Below are positions 27,622-36,162 of a stretch of DNA of 64,000 bases, piece after piece. Numbering within the stretch: position 1 is the first letter of the stretch; each line of letters starts with the position of its first letter. This DNA is from Cellulomonas sp. JH27-2 (GTDB taxonomy: Bacteria > Actinomycetota > Actinomycetes > Actinomycetales > Cellulomonadaceae), in the NCBI RefSeq assembly GCF_014837175.1, contig NZ_JACYFR010000004.1, forward strand, positions 248,001 through 312,000, in the 5' to 3' direction. Position numbers and translations under genes: made by a program. The notes under the pieces are model-generated. The model was not told the DNA's origin, made no database searches, and saw nothing but the letters and a program-made list of their open reading frames with translations.

Positions 27622-27670
27622 GATGCCCCCTCGTCGCCCGAGCCTCCCACCGGTGAGGCTACCCAAGACA

Positions 27671-27712
27671 CAGGTGGAGGGCGTGACCCGAACGGGTCAC
27701 GCCCTCCACCTG
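27671..27712 (-). terminator. hairpin terminator after the OpuC-type operon
   Basis: A perfect 19-bp stem (27671-27689 with 27694-27712) with a 4-base loop begins about 15 bases past the binding-protein stop. It closes the minus-strand osmolyte-importer operon. Confidence 0.85.
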
Positions 27713-27726
27713 GATGCGGGCTGGTA

Positions 27727-28737
27727 TCAGCTCGCCAGGGAGCCGTCGCTCGACAGGACCAGGCCCATGGAGACCTCGCCCTTGCGGATCGCCGCACCGA
27801 TGAGGCCGAAGTCGTAGGACTTGAAGTCGTCGAACTTCAGGCCGTAGGTCTTCTCCAGGCCCGGCTGGCAGAAGGGGCGCTCGGCGCACTCAGGCGGCCC
27901 GGCGAGGGTCAGACCGGAGCCGCAGGCGGTGGCCAGCTCGCTCAGGGTCTTCACATTGTGCGCATCGGCGAACTCCTGCGTGACGGCGAACGCGTTCTGG
28001 TCCTGTGCGGCCGACGCCTCACCCATCACCAGGCCGCTCTTGTCGGCGAGCGGCGTCAGGGCCGCGACCGTCTTGTCGATGTCGGGCGTGGCGACCGACG
28101 CGGCGTCGGTGCCGTTGACCTTCGCGTTGAGGAAGTCGGCCAGCGTGGCGGCGTACTCGGGGACGGCGGCGAGCGTGCCCTTCTCGAGGGCCGGCAGGTA
28201 GGTCTCGCGGTTGCCGACGGTCTGGGTCGAGGCGTCGAATCCGGCCGACTTCAGCACGGCCGCGTAGATCTCGGCGAGCGTCGCGCTCTCGGAGAAGTTC
28301 GCCGCTCCGACGACGACCTTGGTGCCCTTGCCGCTCTGGTCCTGCGCGCCGAGGCCCTCGGTCTTGACGAAGTCGGCGGCGACCTCCGGGGAGGTCTTGC
28401 GGTCGATGTCGACCGCCTTGTTGAGCTGGATGAGCTTGTCGGTGTCCAGCTTGGCGGAGACCGAGTTGAGCAGGTCGACGATCTGCGGGTTCTTGCCCGC
28501 GACCGCCTTGTTGATGGCCGGGATGATGTTGTCCGAGTTCTGCAGGCCCTTGTCGTCGGTCAGCACGACGAGCTTGTCGCCGGCGACCGGCGCGCACGCG
28601 CTGCCTCCGGACGTGTTGGTGGTCGGGTTGGCCTCGCCGCCTCCCGACCCGGGGTCACCGCAGGCTCCGAGCAGGAGCCCGGCTCCGAGCAGGGACGTGG
28701 CCATCATGACCTTCGTCGTCAGGTGGCGAACGCGCAT
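27727..28737 (-). CDS. glycine betaine/choline-type ABC substrate-binding lipoprotein, circularly permuted
   Basis: A 336-residue receptor of the OpuC/OsmF class. The lipobox is LLGAC with Cys26. By comparison with OsmF, the segment that normally closes the protein (LVVLTDDKGLQ ... LIQLNKAVDID ... VAADFV) is here at about residues 47-125. The normal N-terminal segment (VVVGAANFSESATLAEIY ... GNRETYLPALEKG) follows it. The protein stops after VLSSDGSLAS, just where the usual order would continue into LVVL. This is a circular permutation. Ligand expected: glycine betaine, choline or similar. Last gene of the minus-strand operon. Confidence 0.88.
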   Translation of the reverse strand: MRVRHLTTKVMMATSLLGAGLLLGACGDPGSGGGEANPTTNTSGGSACAPVAGDKLVVLTDDKGLQNSDNIIPAINKAVAGKNPQIVDLLNSVSAKLDTDKLIQLNKAVDIDRKTSPEVAADFVKTEGLGAQDQSGKGTKVVVGAANFSESATLAEIYAAVLKSAGFDASTQTVGNRETYLPALEKGTLAAVPEYAATLADFLNAKVNGTDAASVATPDIDKTVAALTPLADKSGLVMGEASAAQDQNAFAVTQEFADAHNVKTLSELATACGSGLTLAGPPECAERPFCQPGLEKTYGLKFDDFKSYDFGLIGAAIRKGEVSMGLVLSSDGSLAS

Positions 28738-28795
28738 CGTGGGCTCCAGGTGTCGGGGTGGGTACGGTGCTGATGAAGGGGGAGAGCCGGCGCGC

Positions 28796-29557
28796 TCAGG
28801 CGCCGGGCATCGAACTATTCGAACCGCTGGGAGCGCCGACGGCAACCGCTGACGGCTCGCCCCGCTGTCGGCGCCAACCGCGGGACGGCGTCGAGGATTC
28901 CCGCAGGCCACGCGGGGTCAGCAGGTGCTGTGCGACGGCCAGGACGCCCTCGGCGATCAGGCAGAGCCCCGCCACGAGGATGCCGCCGGCCAGGACCTGC
29001 CCGTAGTTCTGCAGCGCGAAGCCGGTGACGACGATCGTGCCGAGGCTCTGGCCGCCGACGAGCGCGGCGAGCGGCACCGTGGCGAGCACCTGCACGACGG
29101 CCGTCCGGACGCCGGCGGCGACCAGGGGCACGGCCAGCGGCAGCTCGACCTCGCGCAGTCGTCGTCCGCTCGACATCCCGAGCCCGCGCGCCGCGTCGAC
29201 GACGTCCCGGTCGACGTCGCCCAGGCCCGTCACCGTGTTGGTGAGCAGCGGGGGCACCGCGAAGATCGCGCAGGCCAGCACGGTCGCGGTGTTGCCGAAC
29301 AGCCCGGCGGACGCGAAGAGCGTCAGGAGTGCGAGCGTGGGCAGTGCGCGCGTGGTGTTCGCGACGACGACACCGAGCGTGCCGCCGCGCCGCGCGTGCC
29401 CGAGCCAGACCCCCGCGGGCAGCGCGACGACCGCCGCGAGCAGCACCGCGTAGAGCGTGACGCGCAGGTGCGCCTCGGTCAGCTCGACGACGCCGTTCTT
29501 GCCGGTCCAGTTGAGGGGGTCGTTGAACCAGGTCAACGCGTCGTTCACGATGTCCAC
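28796..29557 (-). CDS. osmolyte ABC transporter permease
   Basis: Membrane subunit of the OpuC-type importer, 253 residues, about five helices. The ATPase-contact loop reads VVDAARGLGMSSGRRLREVELPLA near residues 125-148, and TRALPTLALLTLF is typical of the family. The C-terminal 35 residues are hydrophilic. It lies between the binding-protein gene and the other permease, 10 bases after the latter; all three read in the same direction. Likely import of betaine-type solutes under osmotic stress is taken from the family. Confidence 0.9.
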   Translation of the reverse strand: MDIVNDALTWFNDPLNWTGKNGVVELTEAHLRVTLYAVLLAAVVALPAGVWLGHARRGGTLGVVVANTTRALPTLALLTLFASAGLFGNTATVLACAIFAVPPLLTNTVTGLGDVDRDVVDAARGLGMSSGRRLREVELPLAVPLVAAGVRTAVVQVLATVPLAALVGGQSLGTIVVTGFALQNYGQVLAGGILVAGLCLIAEGVLAVAQHLLTPRGLRESSTPSRGWRRQRGEPSAVAVGAPSGSNSSMPGA

Positions 29558-29567
29558 GGCAGCCCCC

Positions 29568-30257
29568 TCACGCCGACGTCTCGGCGAGCATGCGCGCCGA
29601 CCTCGACCACGGCATCACGGCCTTGGCGAGCAGCACGATGGCCACGTCGGCCACCAGCGCGAGCACCAGGCACAGGATCGTCGCCGTCATGATCTCCGCG
29701 TGGTAGTTGCTGCGGAACCCGCGGAACATGAGCTGCCCGAGGCCGCCGTACCCGACCACCACGCCCACGGTCACCAGCGCGACGGTGGTGACCGTCGCGA
29801 CGCGCAGACCAGCGACGATGCTCGGCAGCGCCTGGGGCAGCTCGACCTGCACGAGCATGCGCGCGCGGCCGTACCCCATGCCGCGGGCCGCATCCGTGAC
29901 CGCCGGGTCGACGCCCTGGAGCCCGACCAGGATGTTACGGATGAGCACGAGCAGCGCGTAGACGACCAGCCCGATCAGGACGGTGACGCGCCCGATGCCC
30001 GTGTACGGCGCGAGCAGCGCGAACAGGGCGAGCGACGGGATCGTGTAGAGCACGCCGGCGGTGCCCAGGACGGGGGCGGCGAAGCGTGGGCGCGTGTGCG
30101 CGAGGGCCGCCAGGGGCAGCGCGACGACGAGCGCGATCACGACGGCCTCGAGCGTCAACGAGACGTGCTGCCCCAGGTAGGTGGCGATGTCGTCGCGGTT
30201 GCGCTCGACGTACTGCCACGAGAACCAGGGGTTCGGTGGGCTGTCGGCTCGAAGCAT
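29568..30257 (-). CDS. osmolyte ABC transporter permease, first of pair
   Basis: A 229-residue integral membrane protein and partner of the next permease. Family motifs are YTIPSLALFALLAPYTGIG near residues 90-108 and the contact loop VTDAARGMGYGRARMLVQVELPQALP. Four to five helices are predicted. It begins the minus-strand operon; the ATPase gene is divergent across a 113-base gap that must hold both promoters. Confidence 0.9.
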   Translation of the reverse strand: MLRADSPPNPWFSWQYVERNRDDIATYLGQHVSLTLEAVVIALVVALPLAALAHTRPRFAAPVLGTAGVLYTIPSLALFALLAPYTGIGRVTVLIGLVVYALLVLIRNILVGLQGVDPAVTDAARGMGYGRARMLVQVELPQALPSIVAGLRVATVTTVALVTVGVVVGYGGLGQLMFRGFRSNYHAEIMTATILCLVLALVADVAIVLLAKAVMPWSRSARMLAETSA

Positions 30258-30370
30258 GCTGCGACCGTATCCGCGGCCACCGACACGCGCACGGCCGGGA
30301 GCGTCCCGGGCGGGGTGAGTCCTCGGCCGGCGGGTCGCGAGTGTCGGACGTGGCCGATAGCGTCCTGCAG

Positions 30371-31423
30371 GTGGCAGACGAGTGGGCGATCCGGTTCGAC
30401 GGCGTGAGCAAGCGGTATGCCTCGGGTGAGGCGGGCAACGGGCCTGCCGCGGTGCACGACCTGAATCTCGACGTGCGCCCGCACGAGGTGCTGGTGCTCG
30501 TCGGCCCGTCGGGCTGCGGCAAGTCGACGACGATGCGGATGGCCAACCGGCTCGTCGAGCCGACGTCCGGGCGCATCCTCCTGGAGGGTGACGACGTCAC
30601 GGATGTCGACCCCGTCCAGCTGCGCCGCCGCATGGGGTACGTCATCCAGAACGTCGGCCTCTTCCCGCACCGCACGGTCGCGCAGAACGTCGCAACCGTG
30701 CCCAAGCTGCTGGGCTGGGACCGCAGGCGCACGCGCGACCGGGTCGACGAGCTCCTCACGCTCGTCGGGCTCGAGCCGTCGCGGTACGCCAAGCGCTACC
30801 CGCACGAGCTGTCGGGCGGGGAGCGGCAGCGCGTCGGCGTCGCCCGGGCGCTGGCCACCGACCCGCCCGTGCTGCTGATGGACGAGCCCTTCGGGGCCGT
30901 CGACCCCGTGGGTCGCCGCCGGCTGCAGACCGAGTTCGCCCGCATCCAGCGCGAGCTCGGCACGACGGTGATGCTCGTGACGCACGACATCGACGAGGCC
31001 GTGCGGATGGCGGACCGCGTCGCCGTGCTGAGCGAGGGAGCGCACATCGAGCAGCTGGCCCCGCCGCTGGAGATCGTCGCGCGCCCCGCGACGGACCGGG
31101 TCGCCGACCTCGTGGGCCGCGGGCGCACGGCCCGGCTCATGTCGCTGGGCCGGCTCGAGCGCGCCGACCTGGAGGGCGACGAGGCGGGCACGGTCGTCGA
31201 CGGACCGCACGTCGAGCTCGGGACCGATCTGGGCGACGTCCTGGACCACCTGGTCGACGAGGACCGCGGCGGCGTCGGTGTGCCCGTGTGGGAGAACGGG
31301 CAGGCGATCGGTCGGGTCACCGGCCAGAGCGTGCTGCGCGCGCTGCGCAGGCTCGCCGACGAGGGGCGCACCGGCGAGCAGGAGCCGTTGGCGCTGGCGG
31401 ACGACGAAGCAGCGACCGCCTGA
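30371..31423 (+). CDS. osmolyte ABC transporter ATP-binding protein with C-terminal CBS-like part
   Basis: Energises the OpuC-type importer. The 350-residue protein has Walker A GPSGCGKST near residue 48, signature LSGGERQRVG and Walker B LLMDEPFGAVD, then after about residue 250 a region (VVDGPHVELGTDLGDVLDHLVDEDRGGVGVPV) resembling a CBS half-module, which in OpuA senses ionic strength. The GTG at 30371 follows TAGCGT at 30358-30363 by 7 bases, suggesting a leaderless start; an in-frame upstream extension to 30086 is not real. Divergent from the permease genes. Confidence 0.92.
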   Translation: MADEWAIRFDGVSKRYASGEAGNGPAAVHDLNLDVRPHEVLVLVGPSGCGKSTTMRMANRLVEPTSGRILLEGDDVTDVDPVQLRRRMGYVIQNVGLFPHRTVAQNVATVPKLLGWDRRRTRDRVDELLTLVGLEPSRYAKRYPHELSGGERQRVGVARALATDPPVLLMDEPFGAVDPVGRRRLQTEFARIQRELGTTVMLVTHDIDEAVRMADRVAVLSEGAHIEQLAPPLEIVARPATDRVADLVGRGRTARLMSLGRLERADLEGDEAGTVVDGPHVELGTDLGDVLDHLVDEDRGGVGVPVWENGQAIGRVTGQSVLRALRRLADEGRTGEQEPLALADDEAATA

Positions 31424-31498
31424 CGCGCGCGGCCGGGGCGAAACCTCGCGGACACCTGACCGCCGCGCCCGGGACACCACCGTCGGTAGGCTGCGGAC

Positions 31499-32419
31499 GT
31501 GACCTCGACGACCGCACGCCTCGCCCTCGCCACCTGCGCCGAGCTGCCCGAGCTCGACGCCGACGACGTCCCGCTGCTCGACGCCCTGCGCGAGCGAGGG
31601 ATCGCCACCGACGTCGTCGTCTGGGACGACCCGACCGTCGACTGGGGGACGTACCAGCACGTCGTCATCCGCTCGACGTGGGACTACACGCACCGCCCGA
31701 CGCAGTTCGCGGACTGGACGCAGCGCGTCGAGCGCACCAGCACGTTGCTCAACCCAGCGGCGGTGGTCGGCTGGAACATCGACAAGACGTACCTGCGCGA
31801 CCTCGAGAAGGCCGGCCTGCCCATCGTGCCGACCATCTGGCTCGACCCGGAGCGCAACTTCGACTCGCGCGCCATCCACACGCGGTTCCCGGCGTTCGGC
31901 GACTTCGTGATCAAGCCGACCGTCAGCGCGGGGTCGCGCGACACGGGCCGGTACCAGGCCGACGTCACGACGAGCCGGTCGCTCGCGATCATGCACGCCA
32001 AGAACCTGCTGGGCGTGGGGCGCCGCGTCATGATCCAGCGTTACCTGCGCCAGGTCGACACCGAGGGCGAGACCGCGCTGGTGTTCGTGAACGGCGAGTT
32101 CAGCCACTCGGTGCGCAAGGGCGCGATCCTGGACGGGCCGTTCCGAGCCGACGACAACCAGCTGTACCTGCGCGAGGAGATGAGCCCGCGCGAGGCGAGC
32201 GACGCGGAGCGCGAGGTCGCCGAGCGGGTGATCGCGGCGCTGCCGGAGCTGGCGCCCGGGGACGGCAAGCCGCTGCTGTACGCGCGCGTCGACCTGATCC
32301 CCGACGACGAGGGCAACCCCGTGGTGCTGGAGCTCGAGCTCACCGAGCCGTCGCTGTTCTTCGGGCACGCGCCGGGATCGGTGGAGCGGTTCGCGGACGC
32401 GATCGTCGCGCGGCTCTGA
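31499..32419 (+). CDS. ATP-grasp domain protein
   Basis: A 306-residue protein with a RimK/glutathione-synthetase-like ATP-grasp fold: a pre-ATP domain (LALATCAELPELDADDVPLLDALRERG), the NIDKTYLRDLEKAGLPIVPT hinge near residue 100, FVIKPTVSAGSRDT near 137-150 and the metal-binding VLELELTEPSLFF near 282. It probably joins a carboxylate to an amine at the cost of ATP, but the substrates are unknown. TAGGCT lies 6 bases before the GTG, so it is likely leaderless. A hairpin follows, then tRNA-His. Confidence 0.82.
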   Translation: MTSTTARLALATCAELPELDADDVPLLDALRERGIATDVVVWDDPTVDWGTYQHVVIRSTWDYTHRPTQFADWTQRVERTSTLLNPAAVVGWNIDKTYLRDLEKAGLPIVPTIWLDPERNFDSRAIHTRFPAFGDFVIKPTVSAGSRDTGRYQADVTTSRSLAIMHAKNLLGVGRRVMIQRYLRQVDTEGETALVFVNGEFSHSVRKGAILDGPFRADDNQLYLREEMSPREASDAEREVAERVIAALPELAPGDGKPLLYARVDLIPDDEGNPVVLELELTEPSLFFGHAPGSVERFADAIVARL

Positions 32420-32438
32420 CCGCCGACCGCAGCAACGA

Positions 32439-32472
32439 CGAAGGGCGCCGATCCGAGGATCGGCGCCCTTCG
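32439..32472. terminator. hairpin between ATP-grasp gene and tRNA-His
   Basis: A 15-bp perfect stem (32439-32453 with 32458-32472) with a CGAG loop. It follows the ATP-grasp stop and faces the tRNA-His 3' end on the other strand, so it can end both. Confidence 0.8.
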
Positions 32473-32475
32473 TGC

Positions 32476-32551
32476 TGGGGTGAGTAACGGGACTTGAACC
32501 CGCGACCCCCTGGACCACAACCAGGTGCTCTACCAGCTGAGCTATACCCAC
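32476..32551 (-). tRNA. tRNA-His (GUG anticodon)
   Basis: Minus-strand cloverleaf: acceptor GTGGGTA pairs with TACTCAC, the anticodon loop contains GTG and the T-arm is GGTTCAAGTCC. A G at 32552 can serve as G-1 pairing with discriminator C73, the hallmark of tRNA-His. CCA is encoded at 32476-32478. Confidence 0.96.
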
Positions 32552-32632
32552 CATGCACCCGCCGCGAAGCGGGCGAGGAAAAGTGTACCGGGTCGAGCGG
32601 CGTGCTCGTGCCGCGGTCCTGCGGACCGCCGG

Positions 32633-33301
32633 TCAGCCGGCCGCGCCTCGCTTCGCGACCGAGGTGGCAGCGATCTCGGCGGCGATCTTCTTGGCGGCCG
32701 TCGAGTCGGGACCGGGCTGCGCCGGGAACAGGGCCGCGCGGTAGTACCGCAGCTCGTCGATGCTCTCCAGGATGTCGGCGAGCGCGCGGTGGCCGCCGTT
32801 CTTGGCGGGGGCGGAGAAGTACACGCGCGGGTACCAGCGCCGGGCGAGCTCCTTGATGGAGGACACGTCCACGATCCGGTAGTGCAGGTGCCCGACGAGG
32901 GCCGGCATGTCGCGGTCGAGGAAGGTCTTGTCGGTGCCGACCGAGTTGCCGGCCAGGGGCGCCTTGCCCGGGTCGGGGATCCATGTGCGGATGTAGTCGA
33001 GCACCCGCTGCTCGGCGTCGGCGAGCGTCGTGCCACCGGAGAGCTCGTCGAGCAACCCGGACGTCGTGTGCATGGTGCGCACGAAGTCGCCCATCTGCTC
33101 GATCGCCGCAGGGGGCGGGGCGATGATCACGTCGACGCCGTCCCCGAGGACGTTCAGCTCGGAGTCGGTCACGACCGCGGCGACCTCGACGAGGGCGTCG
33201 GCGCCCAGGTCCAGGCCAGTCATCTCGCAGTCGATCCAGACGATGCGGTCGGCACTCTCGTGGCCGTGTGCGCTGGGGGAGGACGTCGTCGGGCTCATCA
33301 C
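32633..33301 (-). CDS. orn: oligoribonuclease
   Basis: 3'-5' exonuclease that degrades di- and short oligoribonucleotides, including pGpG. The 222-residue protein is a DEDDh exonuclease: [11 protein letters not shown] gives the first Asp-Glu, [10 protein letters not shown] the next Asp, and [11 protein letters not shown] the final His-Asp. The GTG at 33301, directly followed by an ATG, lies 6 bases after TAGGGT, which favours the GTG as a leaderless start. Located upstream of tRNA-His on the same strand. Confidence 0.95.
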   Translation of the reverse strand: MMSPTTSSPSAHGHESADRIVWIDCEMTGLDLGADALVEVAAVVTDSELNVLGDGVDVIIAPPPAAIEQMGDFVRTMHTTSGLLDELSGGTTLADAEQRVLDYIRTWIPDPGKAPLAGNSVGTDKTFLDRDMPALVGHLHYRIVDVSSIKELARRWYPRVYFSAPAKNGGHRALADILESIDELRYYRAALFPAQPGPDSTAAKKIAAEIAATSVAKRGAAG

Positions 33302-33307
33302 GGGTCA

Positions 33308-33313
33308 ACCCTA
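33308..33313 (-). promoter_or_regulatory. orn -10 element, leaderless
   Basis: TAGGGT on the minus strand is separated from the orn GTG by exactly 6 bases. No Shine-Dalgarno sequence fits between them. It decides the GTG over the adjacent ATG as start. Confidence 0.5.
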
Positions 33314-33348
33314 GGGGGTGCGGGCGTATCGGCCCTGCTGGGCGGTGC

Positions 33349-33585
33349 TCAGTGGTGGCCGTCGTGCCCCGGGACGGTCGACGCGACCCACGCGGCGACG
33401 GGCACGAGAACCACGACGCCGGCGGCGATGCCGACGGACGCGGCCCAGGACAGGTCCGCCCAGCGGAGCACCAGCAGCATGACGACGCCGGCGGCCAGCC
33501 CCATACCGACCCGCTCCGCCCACAGCGTCAGGGTCCGGTGCCCGCGGCGCTGCGGCTCGGGTTCGGCGCTGGCGTGCCGGCCCAT
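33349..33585 (-). CDS. small two-helix membrane protein
   Basis: Seventy-eight residues: a basic N-terminus (MGRHASAEPEPQRRGHR) and two hydrophobic segments, about residues 25-43 and 48-67, ending in PGHDGHH, a short His-rich tail. No family recognised. No good ribosome site is visible before the ATG at 33585 and the frame is open upstream, so the start is uncertain. It lies just upstream of orn on the same strand. Confidence 0.55.
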   Translation of the reverse strand: MGRHASAEPEPQRRGHRTLTLWAERVGMGLAAGVVMLLVLRWADLSWAASVGIAAGVVVLVPVAAWVASTVPGHDGHH

Positions 33586-33669
33586 CAGGCGGAGCCGTTC
33601 GCGCGGGTCATGCGCCCATCGTGGCACGTCGTCGGCCTGGTCCGGACGCGCGTGGTCCGGACATGCGAA

Positions 33670-33710
33670 CGGGCCGGTCCCCGGCGTGTCAGGTGCGGGG
33701 GACCGGCCCG
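33670..33710 (-). terminator. hairpin terminator after small ORF
   Basis: A perfect 13-bp stem (33670-33682 with 33698-33710) with a 15-base loop lies just past the stop of the 57-residue ORF at 33720. Confidence 0.7.
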
Positions 33711-33719
33711 TGGCGTGCG

Positions 33720-33893
33720 TCAGACGTTCCGCTTGGTGGCGGACCGACGAGCCAGCGCCACGAGGCGCCCGGTACTCGGTGGCCGCCGCGAGGCGTCCGA
33801 GGGTTGTGGTCGCCGCTCGCGGACCAGCTCGGCGTAGCGCTGCAGGTGGTCGTGCTCGGAGCGGACGATGTCGTAGGCGGTGGAAAAATGCAT
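33720..33893 (-). CDS. small protein, unknown function
   Basis: A 57-residue protein starting MHFSTAYDIVRSEHDHLQRYAELV, then a basic Arg/Ser-rich half. GGAGAG upstream of the ATG is a clear ribosome site, and a terminator follows the stop, so it looks like a real single-gene unit. The predicted amphipathic helix at the N-terminus and the charged tail match no family I recognise. Confidence 0.6.
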   Translation of the reverse strand: MHFSTAYDIVRSEHDHLQRYAELVRERRPQPSDASRRPPSTGRLVALARRSATKRNV

Positions 33894-34194
33894 GGCAAAA
33901 CTCTCCGTACATGGGTGTGGGTGAGGTCCGCGACGAGAGGGCCTCGCGCGGTGTGACCGCCCGGTGGGGCGGCGGTGGTGGGTGTGGGTCCACCAGACCA
34001 CGCCCGCGTGGGGTGGGTCACGGGATTTACCCGCGACGACGTCCCGCGCCCACCCTCCAGTCGGCGCGATCGGCGTTCACTCCGCGGATGAGTTGCTTGG
34101 TCGTGCGGTGTTCTGACTGATCATTGGGCATTCGGCTCGTGCGGATGCCGGTGATAGCGTGCTCTTCGTTCTGCCACGAGACCTGGAGCCCGGC
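33894..34194. other. intergenic region with GntR-gene promoter
   Basis: These 301 bases separate the small ORF from the GntR regulator gene. TAGCGT at 34155-34160 with TTCGGC at 34131-34136 is a candidate promoter for the regulator. GACTGATCATTGGGCATTC at about 34115-34133 is AT-richer than its surroundings and could hold an operator. No coding potential is seen. Confidence 0.4.
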
Positions 34195-34863
34195 ATGCCG
34201 TCAGCCGTTCGACGCCAACCGCTGTCCACCCAGACCGCGGACGTCCTGCTCGGACAGATCCGGTCGGGGCGCTGGGCCCTCGGCAGCCGCCTGCCCGCCG
34301 AGCCCGTCCTCGCCGCGTCGCTCGGCGTCGGCCGGACCACGCTGCGCGAGGCCGTCCGCGAGCTCTCCGGTCGCGGGGTTCTCGAGTCGCGTCAGGGCGC
34401 CGGTGTCTTCGTCGTCGCGCTCGACGCGAGCGAGGACTGGGACGCCGTGCTGGGCCGGGCGGCCGTGGTGAAGGTCATCGAGGCGCGCGTCGCCATCGAG
34501 GCGGAGGCCGCCGCGCTCGCGGCCGCTCAGCGCACCCCCAACGACCTGCGGGCCATCCGTCGCGCGCTCGCGTCACGTGCCGCGGCGCCCGACGACGTCG
34601 AGAGGCTCGTCGACGCCGACACGGCGTTCCACCGCTCCGTCGTCGCCGCGTCCCACAACGAGATCCTGCTCGAGCTCTTCGACAGCTTCGTCCCGCGCGT
34701 CCACCGCGCCATGGTCGCGATGCTGCGTGCGCGGCCCGTCGACCCCGACGCCGACCATGCCGCGCACGAGGCGCTCGTCGAGGCCGTCGCGGCGCGCCTT
34801 CCCGAGCGAGCCTCCGCTGCGAGCCGCGCGCACCTCACCCATCTCAAGGAGGCCCTGGCATGA
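34195..34863 (+). CDS. FadR/GntR-family transcriptional regulator
   Basis: A 222-residue regulator. The N-terminal winged helix (SLGVGRTTLREAVRELSGRGVLESRQGAGVFV, about residues 42-73) is followed by an all-helical FCD ligand domain with ARVAIEAEAAALAA, DTAFHRSVVAASHN and a final HEALVEAV segment whose histidines may bind a metal. The ATG at 34195 is preceded by GGAG; a GTG at 34159 is in frame but overlaps the -10 hexamer. The stop overlaps the ABC ATPase gene by 4 bases, so the pair is co-expressed. Confidence 0.88.
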   Translation: MPSAVRRQPLSTQTADVLLGQIRSGRWALGSRLPAEPVLAASLGVGRTTLREAVRELSGRGVLESRQGAGVFVVALDASEDWDAVLGRAAVVKVIEARVAIEAEAAALAAAQRTPNDLRAIRRALASRAAAPDDVERLVDADTAFHRSVVAASHNEILLELFDSFVPRVHRAMVAMLRARPVDPDADHAAHEALVEAVAARLPERASAASRAHLTHLKEALA

Positions 34864-35669
34864 CCGAGACGGTCCTGGAGCTGGACGCCGTGACGTTCCG
34901 CCGCGACGCCACCGAGATCCTGCACGGCATCGACCTGACGGTCCGCGCGGGCGAGCACTGGGCGCTGCTCGGCCCGAACGGCGCGGGCAAGAGCACGATC
35001 CTCGGCTTCTGCGGTGCCGTCACGCATCCGACGACGGGCACGGTCCGCGTGCTGGGCGAGCAGCTCGGGCGCGTCGAGCTGGCTGCGCTGCGGCGCGTGA
35101 TCGGGCACGTGAACCCGCGCCACGACCTGCGCTCCGCGGTGTCGGTGCGCGAGGTGGTGCTCACCGGCGTGACCGGTACCGTCGAGATGCCGTGGCGCTG
35201 GACACCGACGGCCGACGACCTCGCGCGCGCCGACGCGCTCGTCGACGAGCTCGGCCTGGGCGGGATCGCACACGGTCGCTGGCCCACGCTCTCCCAGGGG
35301 GAGCGCGGCCGCGCCCTGATCGCCCGGGCGCTCGTCGGCGACCCTCGGCTGCTGCTGCTCGACGAACCGTCGACCGGGCTCGACGTCGCGGCGCGCGAAC
35401 AGCTCCTGGAGACGATCGACCGACTCCGCGTCGAGCGTCCCCACCTCACCTCGATCATGGTCACCCACCACCTGGAGGAGCTGCCCGAGTCGACCACGCA
35501 CGCGCTGCTCATCGCGCACGGGTCGGTCGTCGCGAGCGGACCCATCGACCACGCGATCACGACCGCGTCGGTGACCCGAGCGTTCGAGCACCCGATCCGC
35601 GTCGAGCGCATCGACGGCCGCTGGTCGGCGCGAGCGCTGCGCACCGGCCGCCGCGACACGGCGGCCTGA
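34860..35669 (+). CDS. ABC transporter ATP-binding protein (YlmA/ModF-like)
   Basis: A 269-residue ATPase with Walker A GPNGAGKST near residue 40, signature LSQGERGR and Walker B LLLLDEPSTGLD, then HHLEELPESTTHALLI, typical of the YlmA/ModF-type soluble ATPases. No permease gene is adjacent, so a partner elsewhere or a non-transport role is possible. It overlaps the GntR regulator stop (ATGA), suggesting that the regulator controls it. Confidence 0.85.
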   Translation: MTETVLELDAVTFRRDATEILHGIDLTVRAGEHWALLGPNGAGKSTILGFCGAVTHPTTGTVRVLGEQLGRVELAALRRVIGHVNPRHDLRSAVSVREVVLTGVTGTVEMPWRWTPTADDLARADALVDELGLGGIAHGRWPTLSQGERGRALIARALVGDPRLLLLDEPSTGLDVAAREQLLETIDRLRVERPHLTSIMVTHHLEELPESTTHALLIAHGSVVASGPIDHAITTASVTRAFEHPIRVERIDGRWSARALRTGRRDTAA

Positions 35670-35742
35670 CGGCAGACCGGGCACGGCCATCCCCCTTCGC
35701 CGTTCACGGGTGGACGCACGGGGCACGTGACAGACTCGGCGC

Positions 35743-36108
35743 GTGAACGGGGCACGGGGGACCAGGTGGCGGATCTCGCCGCGCGGAGTCCGGGTGGGTG
35801 TCGTCGTCGCCTCCTTCGTCGCGGTGCTGGGCCAGGTCGCGTTCGCCGGCGCCCGGGTCGAGTCCCGCGACGATCTCGCCGACGTGTCCTGGGGGTTCCC
35901 CGCGCGGTGGATCTCGCAGGATCAGGCGTCGCTGGACCCGCCGTTCCCGTGGGTCGTCGGCGTGAGCAGTCCGTGGGAGCACCCGACCAGCATCGACTGG
36001 ACGAGCCTTGCTCTCGACGTCGCGGCCGCCGCGCTGGTGCTTGCGGTGCTCGTGTGGCTGGTGGTGCGCGGCGCCGGCGCCCTGCGGCGACGCCTGCTCG
36101 CGACCTGA
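35743..36108 (+). CDS. two-helix membrane protein, unknown function
   Basis: A 121-residue protein: one helix at about residues 18-38 and one at about 92-110, with a central extracellular loop rich in Trp and Pro (WGFPARWISQDQASLDPPFPW). A basic C-terminus (RGAGALRRRLLAT) would sit inside the cell. No family recognised. The GTG at 35743 lies 6 bases after CAGACT, a weak -10 match. Confidence 0.55.
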   Translation: MNGARGTRWRISPRGVRVGVVVASFVAVLGQVAFAGARVESRDDLADVSWGFPARWISQDQASLDPPFPWVVGVSSPWEHPTSIDWTSLALDVAAAALVLAVLVWLVVRGAGALRRRLLAT

Positions 36109-36128
36109 CCTGTCGGAAATAACCTTCG

Positions 36129-36156
36129 TCGACCGCGGTGCCGCACTGTCTAGGGT
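36129..36156 (+). promoter_or_regulatory. promoter of the short SDR gene, leaderless
   Basis: TCGACC at 36129-36134 and TAGGGT at 36151-36156 are 16 bases apart. The GTG start at 36163 comes 6 bases later, so the transcript should begin at the start codon. Confidence 0.5.
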
Positions 36157-36162
36157 GACGAC

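Noticed and set aside
30155..32554. Minus-strand open frame of about 800 codons across the ABC ATPase and ATP-grasp genes
   Set aside because: Antisense shadow of two well-supported genes; it also runs through tRNA-His.
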